Source of the DNA: Oscillospiraceae bacterium
GTDB lineage: Bacteria; Bacillota; Clostridia; Oscillospirales; Acutalibacteraceae
Length of the DNA: 64,000 nt
Direction: 5' to 3'
Assembly: GCA_025757685.1 (NCBI GenBank)
Contig: CP107220.1
Coordinates: 1,447,501 to 1,511,500 of the forward strand
Under the pieces are notes generated by a model, which saw nothing but the letters and a program-made list of their open reading frames with translations, had not been told where the DNA came from and made no database searches. Made by a program: the position numbers and the translations under genes. Shown here in pieces: positions 24,949-33,555 of the stretch (positions are counted from its first letter, which is position 1; the number at the start of each line of letters is the position of its first letter).

Positions 24949-25581
24949 TTATTTGGTGCCGAAGATACGGTCGCCGGCATCGCCCAAACCGGGAACAATG
25001 TAGCCGTTCTCGTTCAGATGATCGTCCATACCTGCGCAGAAAATATCCACATCCGGATGCGCCTTCTTCAGGGCCTCCAGACCCTCCGGCGCAGCGATAA
25101 TGCACAGGAACTTTACACTGCGGGGGTGACGCTTTTTGATCTGGCCGATGGCATCAATGGCGCTGCCGCCGGTTGCCAGCATGGGATCCAGTACAAACAC
25201 ATCTCGCTGACCGATGTCGCCCGGCAGCTTGCAATAATACTCTACCGGCTCCAAAGTCTCCTCGTTACGATACAGACCGATGTGACCCACACGAGCGGCG
25301 GGCACCAGGCGCAAAGCACCGTCTACCATACCCAGACCGGCACGGAGAATGGGCACAAACGCCAGCTTACGGCCGGCAAGCACCTTACAGTCGGCCACGC
25401 CGCAGGGGGTGGTCACCTGCTTGTCCTCCAGAGGCAGATCACGGGTGGCGTCATACATCATCAGCATGGCGATCTCGTTGACCAGCTCACGGAACTCCAT
25501 GGTGCTGGTGTCCACATCACGCAGAATGCTCAACTTGTGCTGGATCAGCGGGTGATCCATAATGACTACTTTTCTGTCCAT
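24949..25581 (-). CDS. upp: Uracil phosphoribosyltransferase
   Basis: This 210-residue type I PRTase converts uracil and PRPP to UMP. PILRAGLGMVDG and the PRPP loop VFVLDPMLATGGSAIDAI are diagnostic, and the C-terminal ENGYIVPGLGDAGDRIFGT is the uracil-binding hood. It lies between hpt (27 bases upstream) and uraA, coupling uracil uptake to salvage. AGGAGG precedes the start by 7-8 bases. Confidence 0.97.
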   Translation of the reverse strand: MDRKVVIMDHPLIQHKLSILRDVDTSTMEFRELVNEIAMLMMYDATRDLPLEDKQVTTPCGVADCKVLAGRKLAFVPILRAGLGMVDGALRLVPAARVGHIGLYRNEETLEPVEYYCKLPGDIGQRDVFVLDPMLATGGSAIDAIGQIKKRHPRSVKFLCIIAAPEGLEALKKAHPDVDIFCAGMDDHLNENGYIVPGLGDAGDRIFGTK

Positions 25582-25608
25582 TGCGGTTCCTCCTAAAAAT
25601 ATAATAAA

Positions 25609-26148
25609 TTATTTTTCGTAAACAGAGCGTTTCAACTGACCGATATACGGCAAGTTGCGGTAGCGCTGGTCAAAATCCAGGCCGTAGCCCACCACAAACT
25701 CGTCCGGCACACTGGTGCCCACATAATCCGCCTTTAAGTCTACCACGCGGCGCTCCGGTTTATCCAGCAAAGTAGCCACGCGAATGCTGGCCGGGTGGCG
25801 GGTACGCAGCATATCGCAAACATAGGAGAGGGTGCGCCCGCTGTCCAGAATATCCTCCACCAGCAGCACATCGTAGTTCTCCAATTCAATATCAATGTCC
25901 TTCACAATCTTTACCACGCCGCTGGAGCGGGTGTCACCGCCGTAGCTGGACACGGCTAAAAAGTCCAGCTTACAGGGCAGCTGTATCTCACGGATCAGGT
26001 CCGCCATAAACAGCACGGAGCCTTTTAAAATACCCACCACCAACAGATTTTTGCCGGCGTAGTCCGTAGTAATCTGGGCGCCCAGACGGGCATTGATTTG
26101 GTGCAGCTCTTCTTCAGACACCAGCACCCGTTCAATATTCTCGTGCAT
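25609..26148 (-). CDS. hpt: Hypoxanthine(-guanine) phosphoribosyltransferase
   Basis: This 179-residue type I PRTase makes IMP/GMP from hypoxanthine/guanine and PRPP. Visible are VVGILKGSVLFMADLIR, the PRPP motif VLLVEDILDSGRTLSYV and the C-terminal VPDEFVVGYGLDFDQRYRNLPYIG typical of bacterial HPRTs. Its ATG overlaps the permease stop by one base (TGATG), so it is translationally coupled to the nucleoside ABC transporter. Confidence 0.96.
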   Translation of the reverse strand: MHENIERVLVSEEELHQINARLGAQITTDYAGKNLLVVGILKGSVLFMADLIREIQLPCKLDFLAVSSYGGDTRSSGVVKIVKDIDIELENYDVLLVEDILDSGRTLSYVCDMLRTRHPASIRVATLLDKPERRVVDLKADYVGTSVPDEFVVGYGLDFDQRYRNLPYIGQLKRSVYEK

Positions 26149-27140
26149 CAGCGTTCCTCCCGGAAATAGGACAGACCAAGGGCGGCCGGTCCCTGATTTT
26201 CTTTCTTCTTGCGCATAGAGGTAACGATCAATACCAGGATCGTCACCACATAGGGCAGCATCTTAAACAGCTCCTGCTTGCTCAGATCCAGGCCGGGGAT
26301 AAACAGATACACAATATACAGGAACCCGAACAGGATAGAGCCGAAGATAGCCAGGTTGGGTCGCCAAATGGCGAAAATCACCAAAGCGATGGCCAGCCAG
26401 CCACGGTCACCGAAGCCGTCGTTGGACCACACGCCGCAGGCGTAGTCCATTACATAATACAGACCGCCCAGCCCGGCGATCATACTGCCGATGCAGGTAG
26501 CCATATACTTGGAGCGCTCCACATTGATACCCGCAGCGTCTGCGGTGGCCGGGTTTTCGCCCACGGCACGCAGGTGCAGGCCGCCCCGAGTGCGCTTTAA
26601 GAACACGGCGCACACAATGGCGATCACAATGGAAACATAGGCGAGAAAACCGTAGCTCAAGAACATCTCGCCAAAGGCGCCCATTTTCTCTGCAATAGGC
26701 AGATGGGCGCGGAAGTAGGTGCTGGTGCGGGTCAGGGCAACAGACGGGATGTCACTGCCGGTGAGCTGCACCATAGAGGCACCGAAAAAGTTACCGAATC
26801 CAACGCCAAAGGTGGTGATGGCCAAACCGGTTACATTCTGGTTGGCCCGCAGGGTCACGGTCAAGAAACAATACAGCAGCCCCATCAGCAGGGAGCCGAA
26901 GAGCGTACAGATCAACGGGATCAGCACAGCCAAAAACGGATTAAGCTCCGTTACATGCTGCTCATACAGAAACGAGCCGATCACGCCGCTGATACCGCCC
27001 ACATACATAATACCGGGAATACCCAGGTTCAGGTTGCCAGATTTCTCCGTCAAGATCTCACCGGTGGCGCCGAACAGAATCGGCACGCCCTGCATCACGG
27101 CACGCTGGAACAGCGTGACCCAAGTCGCTAAACTAAACAT
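26148..27140 (-). CDS. Nucleoside ABC transporter permease (NupQ-like)
   Basis: This 330-residue permease of the BMP/CUT2-like branched transporter family has the conserved stretch GATGEILTEKSGNLNLGIPGIM near the N-terminus and the cytoplasmic coupling loop HLRAVGENPATADAAGINV. About eight to ten hydrophobic helices are present. It pairs with the neighbouring 367-residue permease to form the membrane channel. One-base overlaps join it to genes on both sides. Confidence 0.9.
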   Translation of the reverse strand: MFSLATWVTLFQRAVMQGVPILFGATGEILTEKSGNLNLGIPGIMYVGGISGVIGSFLYEQHVTELNPFLAVLIPLICTLFGSLLMGLLYCFLTVTLRANQNVTGLAITTFGVGFGNFFGASMVQLTGSDIPSVALTRTSTYFRAHLPIAEKMGAFGEMFLSYGFLAYVSIVIAIVCAVFLKRTRGGLHLRAVGENPATADAAGINVERSKYMATCIGSMIAGLGGLYYVMDYACGVWSNDGFGDRGWLAIALVIFAIWRPNLAIFGSILFGFLYIVYLFIPGLDLSKQELFKMLPYVVTILVLIVTSMRKKKENQGPAALGLSYFREER

Positions 27141-28243
27141 CAGGCGGCCTCCTTCCGATTGCGGCGGAACTTCAGCTCATAATTGATAAAGAACTCGCTG
27201 CCGATAATAAAGAACAGGATAATACCCGTAATAATTTCTGAGAACGATTGGTCCAGCATAAAAACGGTAGAGATCTCGTCTGCGCCCTTTTGCAGGAACA
27301 CCAGCAGGAACGAGGTGAGGATCATATACGCCGGGCTGAACTTGGCCAGCCAAGACACCATAATGGCAGTAAAGCCCCGGTTGTCTGCGGTGGTGGTGGT
27401 AATGGTGTGATCCGTGCCGCCCACCAGCAGCAGGCCGGCAATGCCGCAAACGGCGCCGGACAGGGCCATGGTGCGCAGAATCACTTTCTTAACATTGATA
27501 CCGATATAGCGGGCGGTGTTTACACTCTCGCCCACCACGGAGATCTCATAACCGTGCTTGCTGTACTTTAAATAAATGGACATAAAGACGGTCAGCGCCA
27601 GCACAATGAGAATATTCAGCAAATAGTCGTGCTCGCCGAGCACCGGCAACCAACCGGCGCGGGTGGTCTGGTTGATAATACCGATCTTGCCGGAGCCCTT
27701 AGGCACCTCCCAGCGAATGACGAAATACGCCACCAGCTGAATGGCTACATAGTTCATCATCAGGGTGAATAAGGTCTCGTTGGTATTATACTGCGCCTTA
27801 AAAAATGCGGGGATCAGCGCCCAAATGGCACCGGCCAGCATACTGGCTACGATCATCGTCAATATCAGCAGCGCATTGGGGATCTTGCCACCCAGGCAGA
27901 TCATACACGCCGCCGTTGCCAGACCGCCGATCAGCACCTGACCCTCGCCGCCGATGTTCCAAAACCGCATTTTGAACGCAGGGGTCAACGCCAGGGACAC
28001 GCACAGCAGCATAGCCAAACTTTGCAGCAGGTTCCATATCCGGCGGGGGGTGCTAAAGGCACCACGAAACATGGTGGCATACACCTGGAACGGATTTTCA
28101 TGGGTCAAAAACACAGTCAGCGCCGCACATGCCACCAGCGCCAGTACAATGGCACCGATGCGAATGGCCCAGGACAGATACCAGGGCAGTGCCGCCCGCT
28201 TGGCAATGTGAAAGAGCGGCTCTTTGGTCTTATTCTTATGCAT
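27140..28243 (-). CDS. Nucleoside ABC transporter permease (NupP-like)
   Basis: This 367-residue permease is the larger partner subunit. FKMRFWNIGGEGQVLIGGLATA and EISVVGESVNTARYIGINVKKV (coupling loop) are family hallmarks. The basic N-terminus is followed by about nine helices. It overlaps the ATPase gene by 8 bases and the next permease by 1 base. With the BMP lipoprotein it should import purine nucleosides; substrate is inferred from the linked xpt/hpt/upp genes. Confidence 0.9.
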   Translation of the reverse strand: MHKNKTKEPLFHIAKRAALPWYLSWAIRIGAIVLALVACAALTVFLTHENPFQVYATMFRGAFSTPRRIWNLLQSLAMLLCVSLALTPAFKMRFWNIGGEGQVLIGGLATAACMICLGGKIPNALLILTMIVASMLAGAIWALIPAFFKAQYNTNETLFTLMMNYVAIQLVAYFVIRWEVPKGSGKIGIINQTTRAGWLPVLGEHDYLLNILIVLALTVFMSIYLKYSKHGYEISVVGESVNTARYIGINVKKVILRTMALSGAVCGIAGLLLVGGTDHTITTTTADNRGFTAIMVSWLAKFSPAYMILTSFLLVFLQKGADEISTVFMLDQSFSEIITGIILFFIIGSEFFINYELKFRRNRKEAA

Positions 28244-29777
28244 GGGTCTCGCCCTCCTCCTTCACACGCTTGGTCATCAGGATACCCAGCTCCTCCTTGG
28301 TGGCGGACGGACCGTCCACAATGCCGGTAATCCGGCCGGAGTTCAGTACCATAATGCGGTCACACAGTTCCACCAGCACATCCAGATCCTCGCCCACGAA
28401 GATCACGGACACACCGCTTTCCTTCTGCTTTTGCAGCAGATTATAGATCATATAAGAGGAGTTGATGTCCAACCCGCGCACGGGATAGGCCACCATCAAC
28501 ACCGTGGGGTGCTGGGCGATCTCTCGGCCCACCAACACCTTTTGCACATTACCGCCGGACAGTCGGCGCACCGGGGTGTTGGCATCCGGGGTGACGATCT
28601 CCAGACTTTTAATGATATTCTCCGCCAGGTCCTTAGGACGCTTGCGCTCCAGAAAAGCCGTATGACCGCGCTTGTAGCTGCGCAGCATCATGTTGTCCAC
28701 AATATCCATATTGCCCACCAGGCCCATACCCAGTCGGTCCTCCGGCACAAAGGACAAAGCGATACCCAAACTGCGAATGGCCTTGGGGCTTTTGCCTACC
28801 AGGTTCACCGCCTGGCCGTCTGACGGCTTATACACAATGCTGGAGCCTTTTTCGCTGGCTTGTAAACCGGCAATGGCCTCCAGCAGCTCCTTTTGGCCGC
28901 AGCCGGAGATACCGGCTATGCCCAGGATCTCGCCGCCGTTGGCGGTAAAGTTTACATCCTCCAGCACATGGGCACCCTCTTTGTTGCGCACGGTCAGGTG
29001 CTCCACTCGCAGCCGCTCCTGTGGGTCCTTGGGCGCGGTGCGCTCAATGTGCAAATCGATTTTTTCGCCCACCATCATTTCGGTCAGGGACTGCTCCGTT
29101 GCATCCTTGGTGGCTACATTGCCCACATTCTTGCCCTTGCGCAAAATCACCACCCGGTCGGAAATTTCCAATACCTCGTGAAGTTTATGGGTGATGATGA
29201 TAATGGACTTGCCGTCCTCCCGCATACGCCGCAACACATCAAACAGTCGCCGGGTCTCCTGCGGGGTCAATACAGCGGTGGGCTCGTCCAAAATCAGAAT
29301 ATTGGCGCCGCGATACAGCACCTTTATAATCTCGACCGTCTGCTTCTCAGAAACAGACATCTCGTATATTTTCTTTTTTAAATCCACGGCAAAACCGTAA
29401 CGCTCGGTGATCTGCCGCACTTTTTTCTCAGCCTCAGCCAAGTTAAATTTTTCTTCATCGTGCATACCCAGCACGATATTTTCCGTGGCCGTAAACACAT
29501 CCACTAGCTTAAAATGCTGGTGGATCATACCAATATTGTACTTAAATGCGTCTTTGGGAGAGCGGATCACCACTTCTTCCCCATTGACAAAGATCTGCCC
29601 GGCATCCGGAAAATAAATACCGGCCAGCATATTCATTAAGGTGGTCTTGCCGCTGCCGTTCTCACCCAGGACAGAGAGGATCTCGCCCTTCTCTACCGTC
29701 AGAGAGCAGTCGGAATTGGCAACGATGGAGCCGAATGTTTTGGTAATCCCCTTCAGCTCAACAGCAGGTACGCCCAT
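28236..29777 (-). CDS. Nucleoside ABC transporter ATP-binding protein (NupO-like, two NBDs)
   Basis: This 513-residue protein has two fused nucleotide-binding domains, as in the ribose/nucleoside class. NBD1 shows Walker A GENGSGKTT, signature SVSEKQTVEI and Walker B ILILDEPTAVLTPQE. NBD2 has a degenerate Walker A (GISGCGQKELL), a good signature LSGGNVQKVLVGREI and VRGLDINSSY in place of Walker B. Such asymmetry is normal in the family. GGAGG lies 7 bases before the ATG. A stable hairpin separates it from the upstream lipoprotein gene. Confidence 0.92.
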   Translation of the reverse strand: MGVPAVELKGITKTFGSIVANSDCSLTVEKGEILSVLGENGSGKTTLMNMLAGIYFPDAGQIFVNGEEVVIRSPKDAFKYNIGMIHQHFKLVDVFTATENIVLGMHDEEKFNLAEAEKKVRQITERYGFAVDLKKKIYEMSVSEKQTVEIIKVLYRGANILILDEPTAVLTPQETRRLFDVLRRMREDGKSIIIITHKLHEVLEISDRVVILRKGKNVGNVATKDATEQSLTEMMVGEKIDLHIERTAPKDPQERLRVEHLTVRNKEGAHVLEDVNFTANGGEILGIAGISGCGQKELLEAIAGLQASEKGSSIVYKPSDGQAVNLVGKSPKAIRSLGIALSFVPEDRLGMGLVGNMDIVDNMMLRSYKRGHTAFLERKRPKDLAENIIKSLEIVTPDANTPVRRLSGGNVQKVLVGREIAQHPTVLMVAYPVRGLDINSSYMIYNLLQKQKESGVSVIFVGEDLDVLVELCDRIMVLNSGRITGIVDGPSATKEELGILMTKRVKEEGETHA

Positions 29778-29810
29778 GGTCTACCTCCGCAAAATAAAGT
29801 TCCTATATAC

Positions 29811-29850
29811 AACACTACCGTGACCGCAAAAATTGCGGTCACGGGTGTTT
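29811..29850 (-). promoter_or_regulatory. Intergenic mRNA hairpin between BMP lipoprotein and ATPase genes
   Basis: CGTGACCGCAA and TTGCGGTCACG form a perfect 11-bp stem, extended with bulges by AACAC/GTGTT. No T-run follows in the direction of transcription, so it looks like an RNA-stabilising or partial-termination element rather than a full terminator. Confidence 0.6.
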
Positions 29851-29870
29851 GTAAACTGTGCTGTTTTAGA

Positions 29871-31112
29871 TTACTGCTTCTTGTCCAGCAGCTTGATACC
29901 GTCGATCTGCACATCAAAGTAGGGGGCAGAACGAGCAGTAGACTCAGCGAAGTAGCCGTCCTTAACAACCTCGGTGTCCGGGGTGTACTTGGCATCGGTG
30001 TCTACATCCGCCTTATAGGAATCCAGCTTCTTGCCGTTTACGGTGAAGGCGGAGGTGTCAAACACATGAAGAGAACCGTCTTCCAGCTTCTTCTTGGCGG
30101 CGTCAATGGCCTCCTGGGTGCCGGCAGCGGCAGCCTTGGTGTTTACATCGGTCAGTTCCACAGAGCCGGTGGACAGAGTACCGGTCCAGTCCGCGTCAAT
30201 GGTCTTGCCCTCAGCCACGCACTTGATGGCATACTCATAGTACGGCTCCCAGTTGATGCGGGAAGATACGATGAAGGTGTTGGGGCAAGCGGAGATGGTG
30301 CTACCGTTGTAAGACACATTGGGAACACCGGCGGACTCACAAGCAGTGGGTGCGCCCATAGAGTCGGCGTGCTGGCTGATCAGCTTGCAGCCGTCCTTAA
30401 TCAGCTTGTTGGCAGCTTCCTTCTCGGCAGCCTCGTCGTACCAAGAACCGGTAAAGGTAACTTCCATGGTAACGGAGGGGCATACAGAGCGTGCGCCCAG
30501 GAAGAAGGAGGTGTAGCCGGAGATCACTTCGGCATAGGTGAAGGCGCCTACATAGCCCATCTTGGCCTCGTCCTTTTTGAACTCGCCATTCTCGATCATC
30601 TCGTTGAGCTTCATACCGGCGGCAATACCTGCCAGGTAACGGCCCTCATAGATGGAGGCAAAAGCGTTGTGGTAGTTGGCCAGACCCTCGGTGTGAGCTC
30701 TGGTGCCGGTGGAGTGGCAGAACTGCACATTGGGGTACTTCTTGGCAGCCTCAATGATGTAAGGCTCGTGACCGAAGCTGTCTGCAAAGATAATGTTGCA
30801 GCCCTGCTCCGCCAGGTCTACTGCTGCGTCATAAGCTTCCTGACCCTCCGGGATCTGGGTCTTGTACAGCTTCTGTGCGCCGGTGATGCCCAGCTTCTCG
30901 CAGGCAGCGTCCGCAGCCTTAATAAAGTTCAGGTCATAGGTAGAGTTCTTGTCGTGCAGGAAGATGAAGCCAACCTTCAATTTGCTGGTTGCAGAATTGG
31001 TGGTGTCTTCTTTCTTCTTGGTGTCGCCGCTGTTAGAAGAGCAGGCGGTGAATACGCCTACAACGAACAGGACACTGAGAAGAACTGCAAGTACTTTTTT
31101 TGCCATTTTCAT
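29871..31112 (-). CDS. BMP-family nucleoside-binding lipoprotein
   Basis: This 413-residue substrate-binding lipoprotein has a lysine-start signal peptide with the lipobox VFTAC at residues about 20-24, followed by a Ser/Lys-rich linker. The mature part is a periplasmic-binding-protein fold of the BmpA/PnrA type: KVGFIFLHDKNSTYDLNF, CNIIFADSFGHEP, and a characteristic YNGSTISACPN segment. It captures (purine) nucleosides outside the membrane for the adjacent permeases. GGAGG precedes the ATG by 8 bases. Confidence 0.9.
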   Translation of the reverse strand: MKMAKKVLAVLLSVLFVVGVFTACSSNSGDTKKKEDTTNSATSKLKVGFIFLHDKNSTYDLNFIKAADAACEKLGITGAQKLYKTQIPEGQEAYDAAVDLAEQGCNIIFADSFGHEPYIIEAAKKYPNVQFCHSTGTRAHTEGLANYHNAFASIYEGRYLAGIAAGMKLNEMIENGEFKKDEAKMGYVGAFTYAEVISGYTSFFLGARSVCPSVTMEVTFTGSWYDEAAEKEAANKLIKDGCKLISQHADSMGAPTACESAGVPNVSYNGSTISACPNTFIVSSRINWEPYYEYAIKCVAEGKTIDADWTGTLSTGSVELTDVNTKAAAAGTQEAIDAAKKKLEDGSLHVFDTSAFTVNGKKLDSYKADVDTDAKYTPDTEVVKDGYFAESTARSAPYFDVQIDGIKLLDKKQ

Positions 31113-31168
31113 TCTCGATTCCTCCGAAAAAAATATTTATTATCAGAGCGCACGCTCAAATAACCGCT

Positions 31169-31747
31169 TTAATCCCGAAAACAGATCTGCCCGGTGGTGT
31201 GGTCCATGGACTCCACGATGGCCAGGGACTCCACCCGAACGCCCTCGGCACGCAGCTGATCGCCGCCGTGCTGGTAGCCCTTCTCGATCACGGTGCCGCA
31301 GCCCACCAGGGTGGCGCCGCTTTGGTGCACCAGGTCGATGAGCCCCCGCAGGGCATTGCCCACCGCCAGGAAGTCGTCTACGATCAGCACCCGATCCTCC
31401 GGGGTCAAAAACCGCTTGGACACCATCACATCATAGGTCGTGCCGTGGGTAAAGGACGCCACCTGGGTCTTATACACATCGCCGGCAATGTTCTTGGTCT
31501 TGCTCTTTTTGGCAAATACCAAGGGGCAGGCGAACTCCAGCGCTACCACGCTGCCCACGGCAATGCCGGAGGCCTCAATGGTGAGAATTTTGTTCACCCC
31601 GGCGGCCTTATAAAGACGGTGGAACTCCCGCCCCACCTCTTTCATAAACGGAAAGTCGATCTGGTGGTTCAAAAAGCAATCCACCTTAAGAATATTACCT
31701 TCATAGACCTCGCCCTCGGCGAGAATTTTCTTTTTTAATGCTTCCAT
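31169..31747 (-). CDS. xpt: Xanthine phosphoribosyltransferase
   Basis: This 192-residue PRTase converts xanthine to XMP. It begins MEALKKKILAEGEVYEGNILKVD, typical of Xpt, and has the PRPP motif VLIVDDFLAVGNALRGL and the IEASGI segment. The start at 31747 is supported by AAGGA 7 bases upstream; the reading frame extends further only as noise. It heads the salvage operon from the promoter at 31788-31816. I see no purine riboswitch in the ~40-base leader. Confidence 0.95.
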   Translation of the reverse strand: MEALKKKILAEGEVYEGNILKVDCFLNHQIDFPFMKEVGREFHRLYKAAGVNKILTIEASGIAVGSVVALEFACPLVFAKKSKTKNIAGDVYKTQVASFTHGTTYDVMVSKRFLTPEDRVLIVDDFLAVGNALRGLIDLVHQSGATLVGCGTVIEKGYQHGGDQLRAEGVRVESLAIVESMDHTTGQICFRD

Positions 31748-31787
31748 CCTAAAATCCTTGTCGAAACAGAAATAAAATGATAGAATT

Positions 31788-31816
31788 ATGATAATACGAA
31801 AGCCCCCGATTTGCAA
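31788..31816 (-). promoter_or_regulatory. Promoter of the salvage operon (xpt)
   Basis: On the minus strand: TTGCAA, a 17-nt spacer, TATCAT. The -35 box is embedded in an 11-bp arm (31806-31816) that is mirrored at 31854-31864. Confidence 0.6.
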
Positions 31817-31853
31817 GGTCGATTTGTATGTTGACACCAAATTTTAACTTTTT

Positions 31854-31881
31854 TTGCAAATCGGCGAATTTATGCTATAAT
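31854..31881 (+). promoter_or_regulatory. Promoter of the ClC gene
   Basis: TTGCAA, a 16-nt spacer and a perfect TATAAT; its -35 lies within the second arm of the CCGATTTGCAA/TTGCAAATCGG inverted repeat. Confidence 0.7.
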
Positions 31882-31927
31882 TATTTAGTAAATTTCAACA
31901 AGGGAATAGGCGTTTGCCTGCAAATTT

Positions 31928-33493
31928 ATGAGAAAAAAAGAAAAATCTACCTTTCGCAAAATCGAACATCACCGCACAGAGACCTTCTTCCTCATTGTGC
32001 GCGGGCTGGAAGTGGGCGTGGTTGCCGGTTTGGTGTCCGCTCTCTACCGCTTTCTGCTCAGCAAAGCGGAAAGCGCCAACCATGCGGTACTCACCGCCAT
32101 TGCCGGCAAGCCGCTGTACATTGCACTGTTCTTAGCGGCACTGGCGGGGATCGGCTACCTGGTCTCTCAGCTGGTGCGATGGCAGCCTCTGTCGTCCTCC
32201 AGCGGTATTCCCCAAATCACCGGGGAAATTCGCGGTCACCTGGACGCCCCCTGGTGGCAAGTGCTGTTGGCGAAGATCGCCGGCGGCACCCTGTCCATTC
32301 TCAGCGGACTGAGCCTGGGGCGCGAAGGCCCCAGTATTCAGCTGGGTGGTATGGCGGCCAAAGGGATTGCCAAGGTTACCAAGGCGGACAAAACCACGCA
32401 GCTGCGCATGATCAGCTGCGGCGGCGGTGCCGGACTGGCAGCGGCATTTAACGCCCCGCTGGCGGGCATGATGTTCACCCTGGAGGAGATTCATAAAACC
32501 CTGGACGGCAACATTCTGTGCATGGGCATTGTGTCTACCATTACGGCAGACTATATCTCCAAGCTGTTTTTCGGTCAAAACACGGTGTTCCACTACACCA
32601 CCGCCGACATTCCGTTAAAGAGCTACTGGATTCTGCTGCTATTAGGGATCGTGCTGGGGCTGGCCGGCGTGGGCTACAATGCCCTCATGTTGCTGGGCCA
32701 AAAATGGATCGGCAAGATCAAAGCACCGGTGCGTATGATGCTGGTTTTTGTTTGCAGCGGCGTGCTGGGGCTGTTTGTGCCCCAACTGCTGGGCGGCGGC
32801 CACACCATGGTGACCCTGCTGCTGCAAGAGCACCCTACCATTAAAATTCTGATTTTACTGCTGCTGGGCAAATTTCTTTTTTCCCTGCTGTCCTTTGCCT
32901 CCGGCGCACCGGGCGGTATCTTCTTCCCGCTGCTGATTCTGGGGACTTACCTGGGCGCCATCTATGCCGAGGCGGCCATTGCCTGGTTTGGGCTGGCGCC
33001 GGAACTGTGGCAGGAGCTGGTGGTGGTGTCTATGGCCGGGTTCTTTGCCGCCATTGTGCGTGCGCCCATGACCGGCATTATCCTGGTATTTGAAATGACC
33101 GGCAACCTGGACAGTCTGCTGCCGCTGGCAGTGGTGAGCCTGACCAGCTACACGCTGGCAGATCTGCTGGGCAGCACGCCCATTTACACGGCGCTGCTGG
33201 AAAATCTGTTGCGCCCGGAGGACAAGGCGGCAGCGCGCCGCAACCGTCCCGGCGAAAAGGTGCTCAAGACCTATGTACTTCCTTTGGGTAGTGCCCTGGA
33301 CGGCAAGTGCATTAAAGATATTGACTGGGGCCGCCACTGCCTGATCGTCAGCATTGAGCGAGGTGACACGGCCGTGACCCCTAAGGGCGACACCACTCTC
33401 CACGCCGGCGACACGCTGGTGGTGATGGTGAGCCAGCGGCGCTTTGCCCGGGACAATGACCGGCTGGAAGCGCTGATCGACCCCAAATCGTAA
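31928..33493 (+). CDS. ClC-family chloride/proton antiporter with C-terminal TrkA-C domain
   Basis: This 521-residue membrane protein has the three anion-selectivity signatures SSSGIPQ, GREGP (gating glutamate Glu133) and GAPGGIFFP. The internal proton glutamate is kept (MMFTLEE, about Glu187), so it should exchange Cl- for H+ rather than act as a channel. Residues about 440-515 form an RCK/TrkA-C regulatory domain (LPLGSALDGKCIKDI...GDTLVVMVS). The ATG at 31928 has no good Shine-Dalgarno; AAGGG lies over 20 bases upstream. It is divergent from xpt. Confidence 0.92.
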   Translation: MRKKEKSTFRKIEHHRTETFFLIVRGLEVGVVAGLVSALYRFLLSKAESANHAVLTAIAGKPLYIALFLAALAGIGYLVSQLVRWQPLSSSSGIPQITGEIRGHLDAPWWQVLLAKIAGGTLSILSGLSLGREGPSIQLGGMAAKGIAKVTKADKTTQLRMISCGGGAGLAAAFNAPLAGMMFTLEEIHKTLDGNILCMGIVSTITADYISKLFFGQNTVFHYTTADIPLKSYWILLLLGIVLGLAGVGYNALMLLGQKWIGKIKAPVRMMLVFVCSGVLGLFVPQLLGGGHTMVTLLLQEHPTIKILILLLLGKFLFSLLSFASGAPGGIFFPLLILGTYLGAIYAEAAIAWFGLAPELWQELVVVSMAGFFAAIVRAPMTGIILVFEMTGNLDSLLPLAVVSLTSYTLADLLGSTPIYTALLENLLRPEDKAAARRNRPGEKVLKTYVLPLGSALDGKCIKDIDWGRHCLIVSIERGDTAVTPKGDTTLHAGDTLVVMVSQRRFARDNDRLEALIDPKS

Positions 33494-33555
33494 CCCCATC
33501 GGCCGGTGCCGACACAGATAAATTGCATCTAAGAACGCATACAGGAGTGAACATT

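Noticed and set aside
29820..31163. 447-residue plus-strand open frame
   Set aside because: It is antisense to the BMP lipoprotein gene, which has a clear lipobox and ribosome site.
31748..31830. Purine riboswitch ahead of xpt
   Set aside because: The leader is only about 40 bases from the likely start site and lacks the conserved loop and junction sequences.
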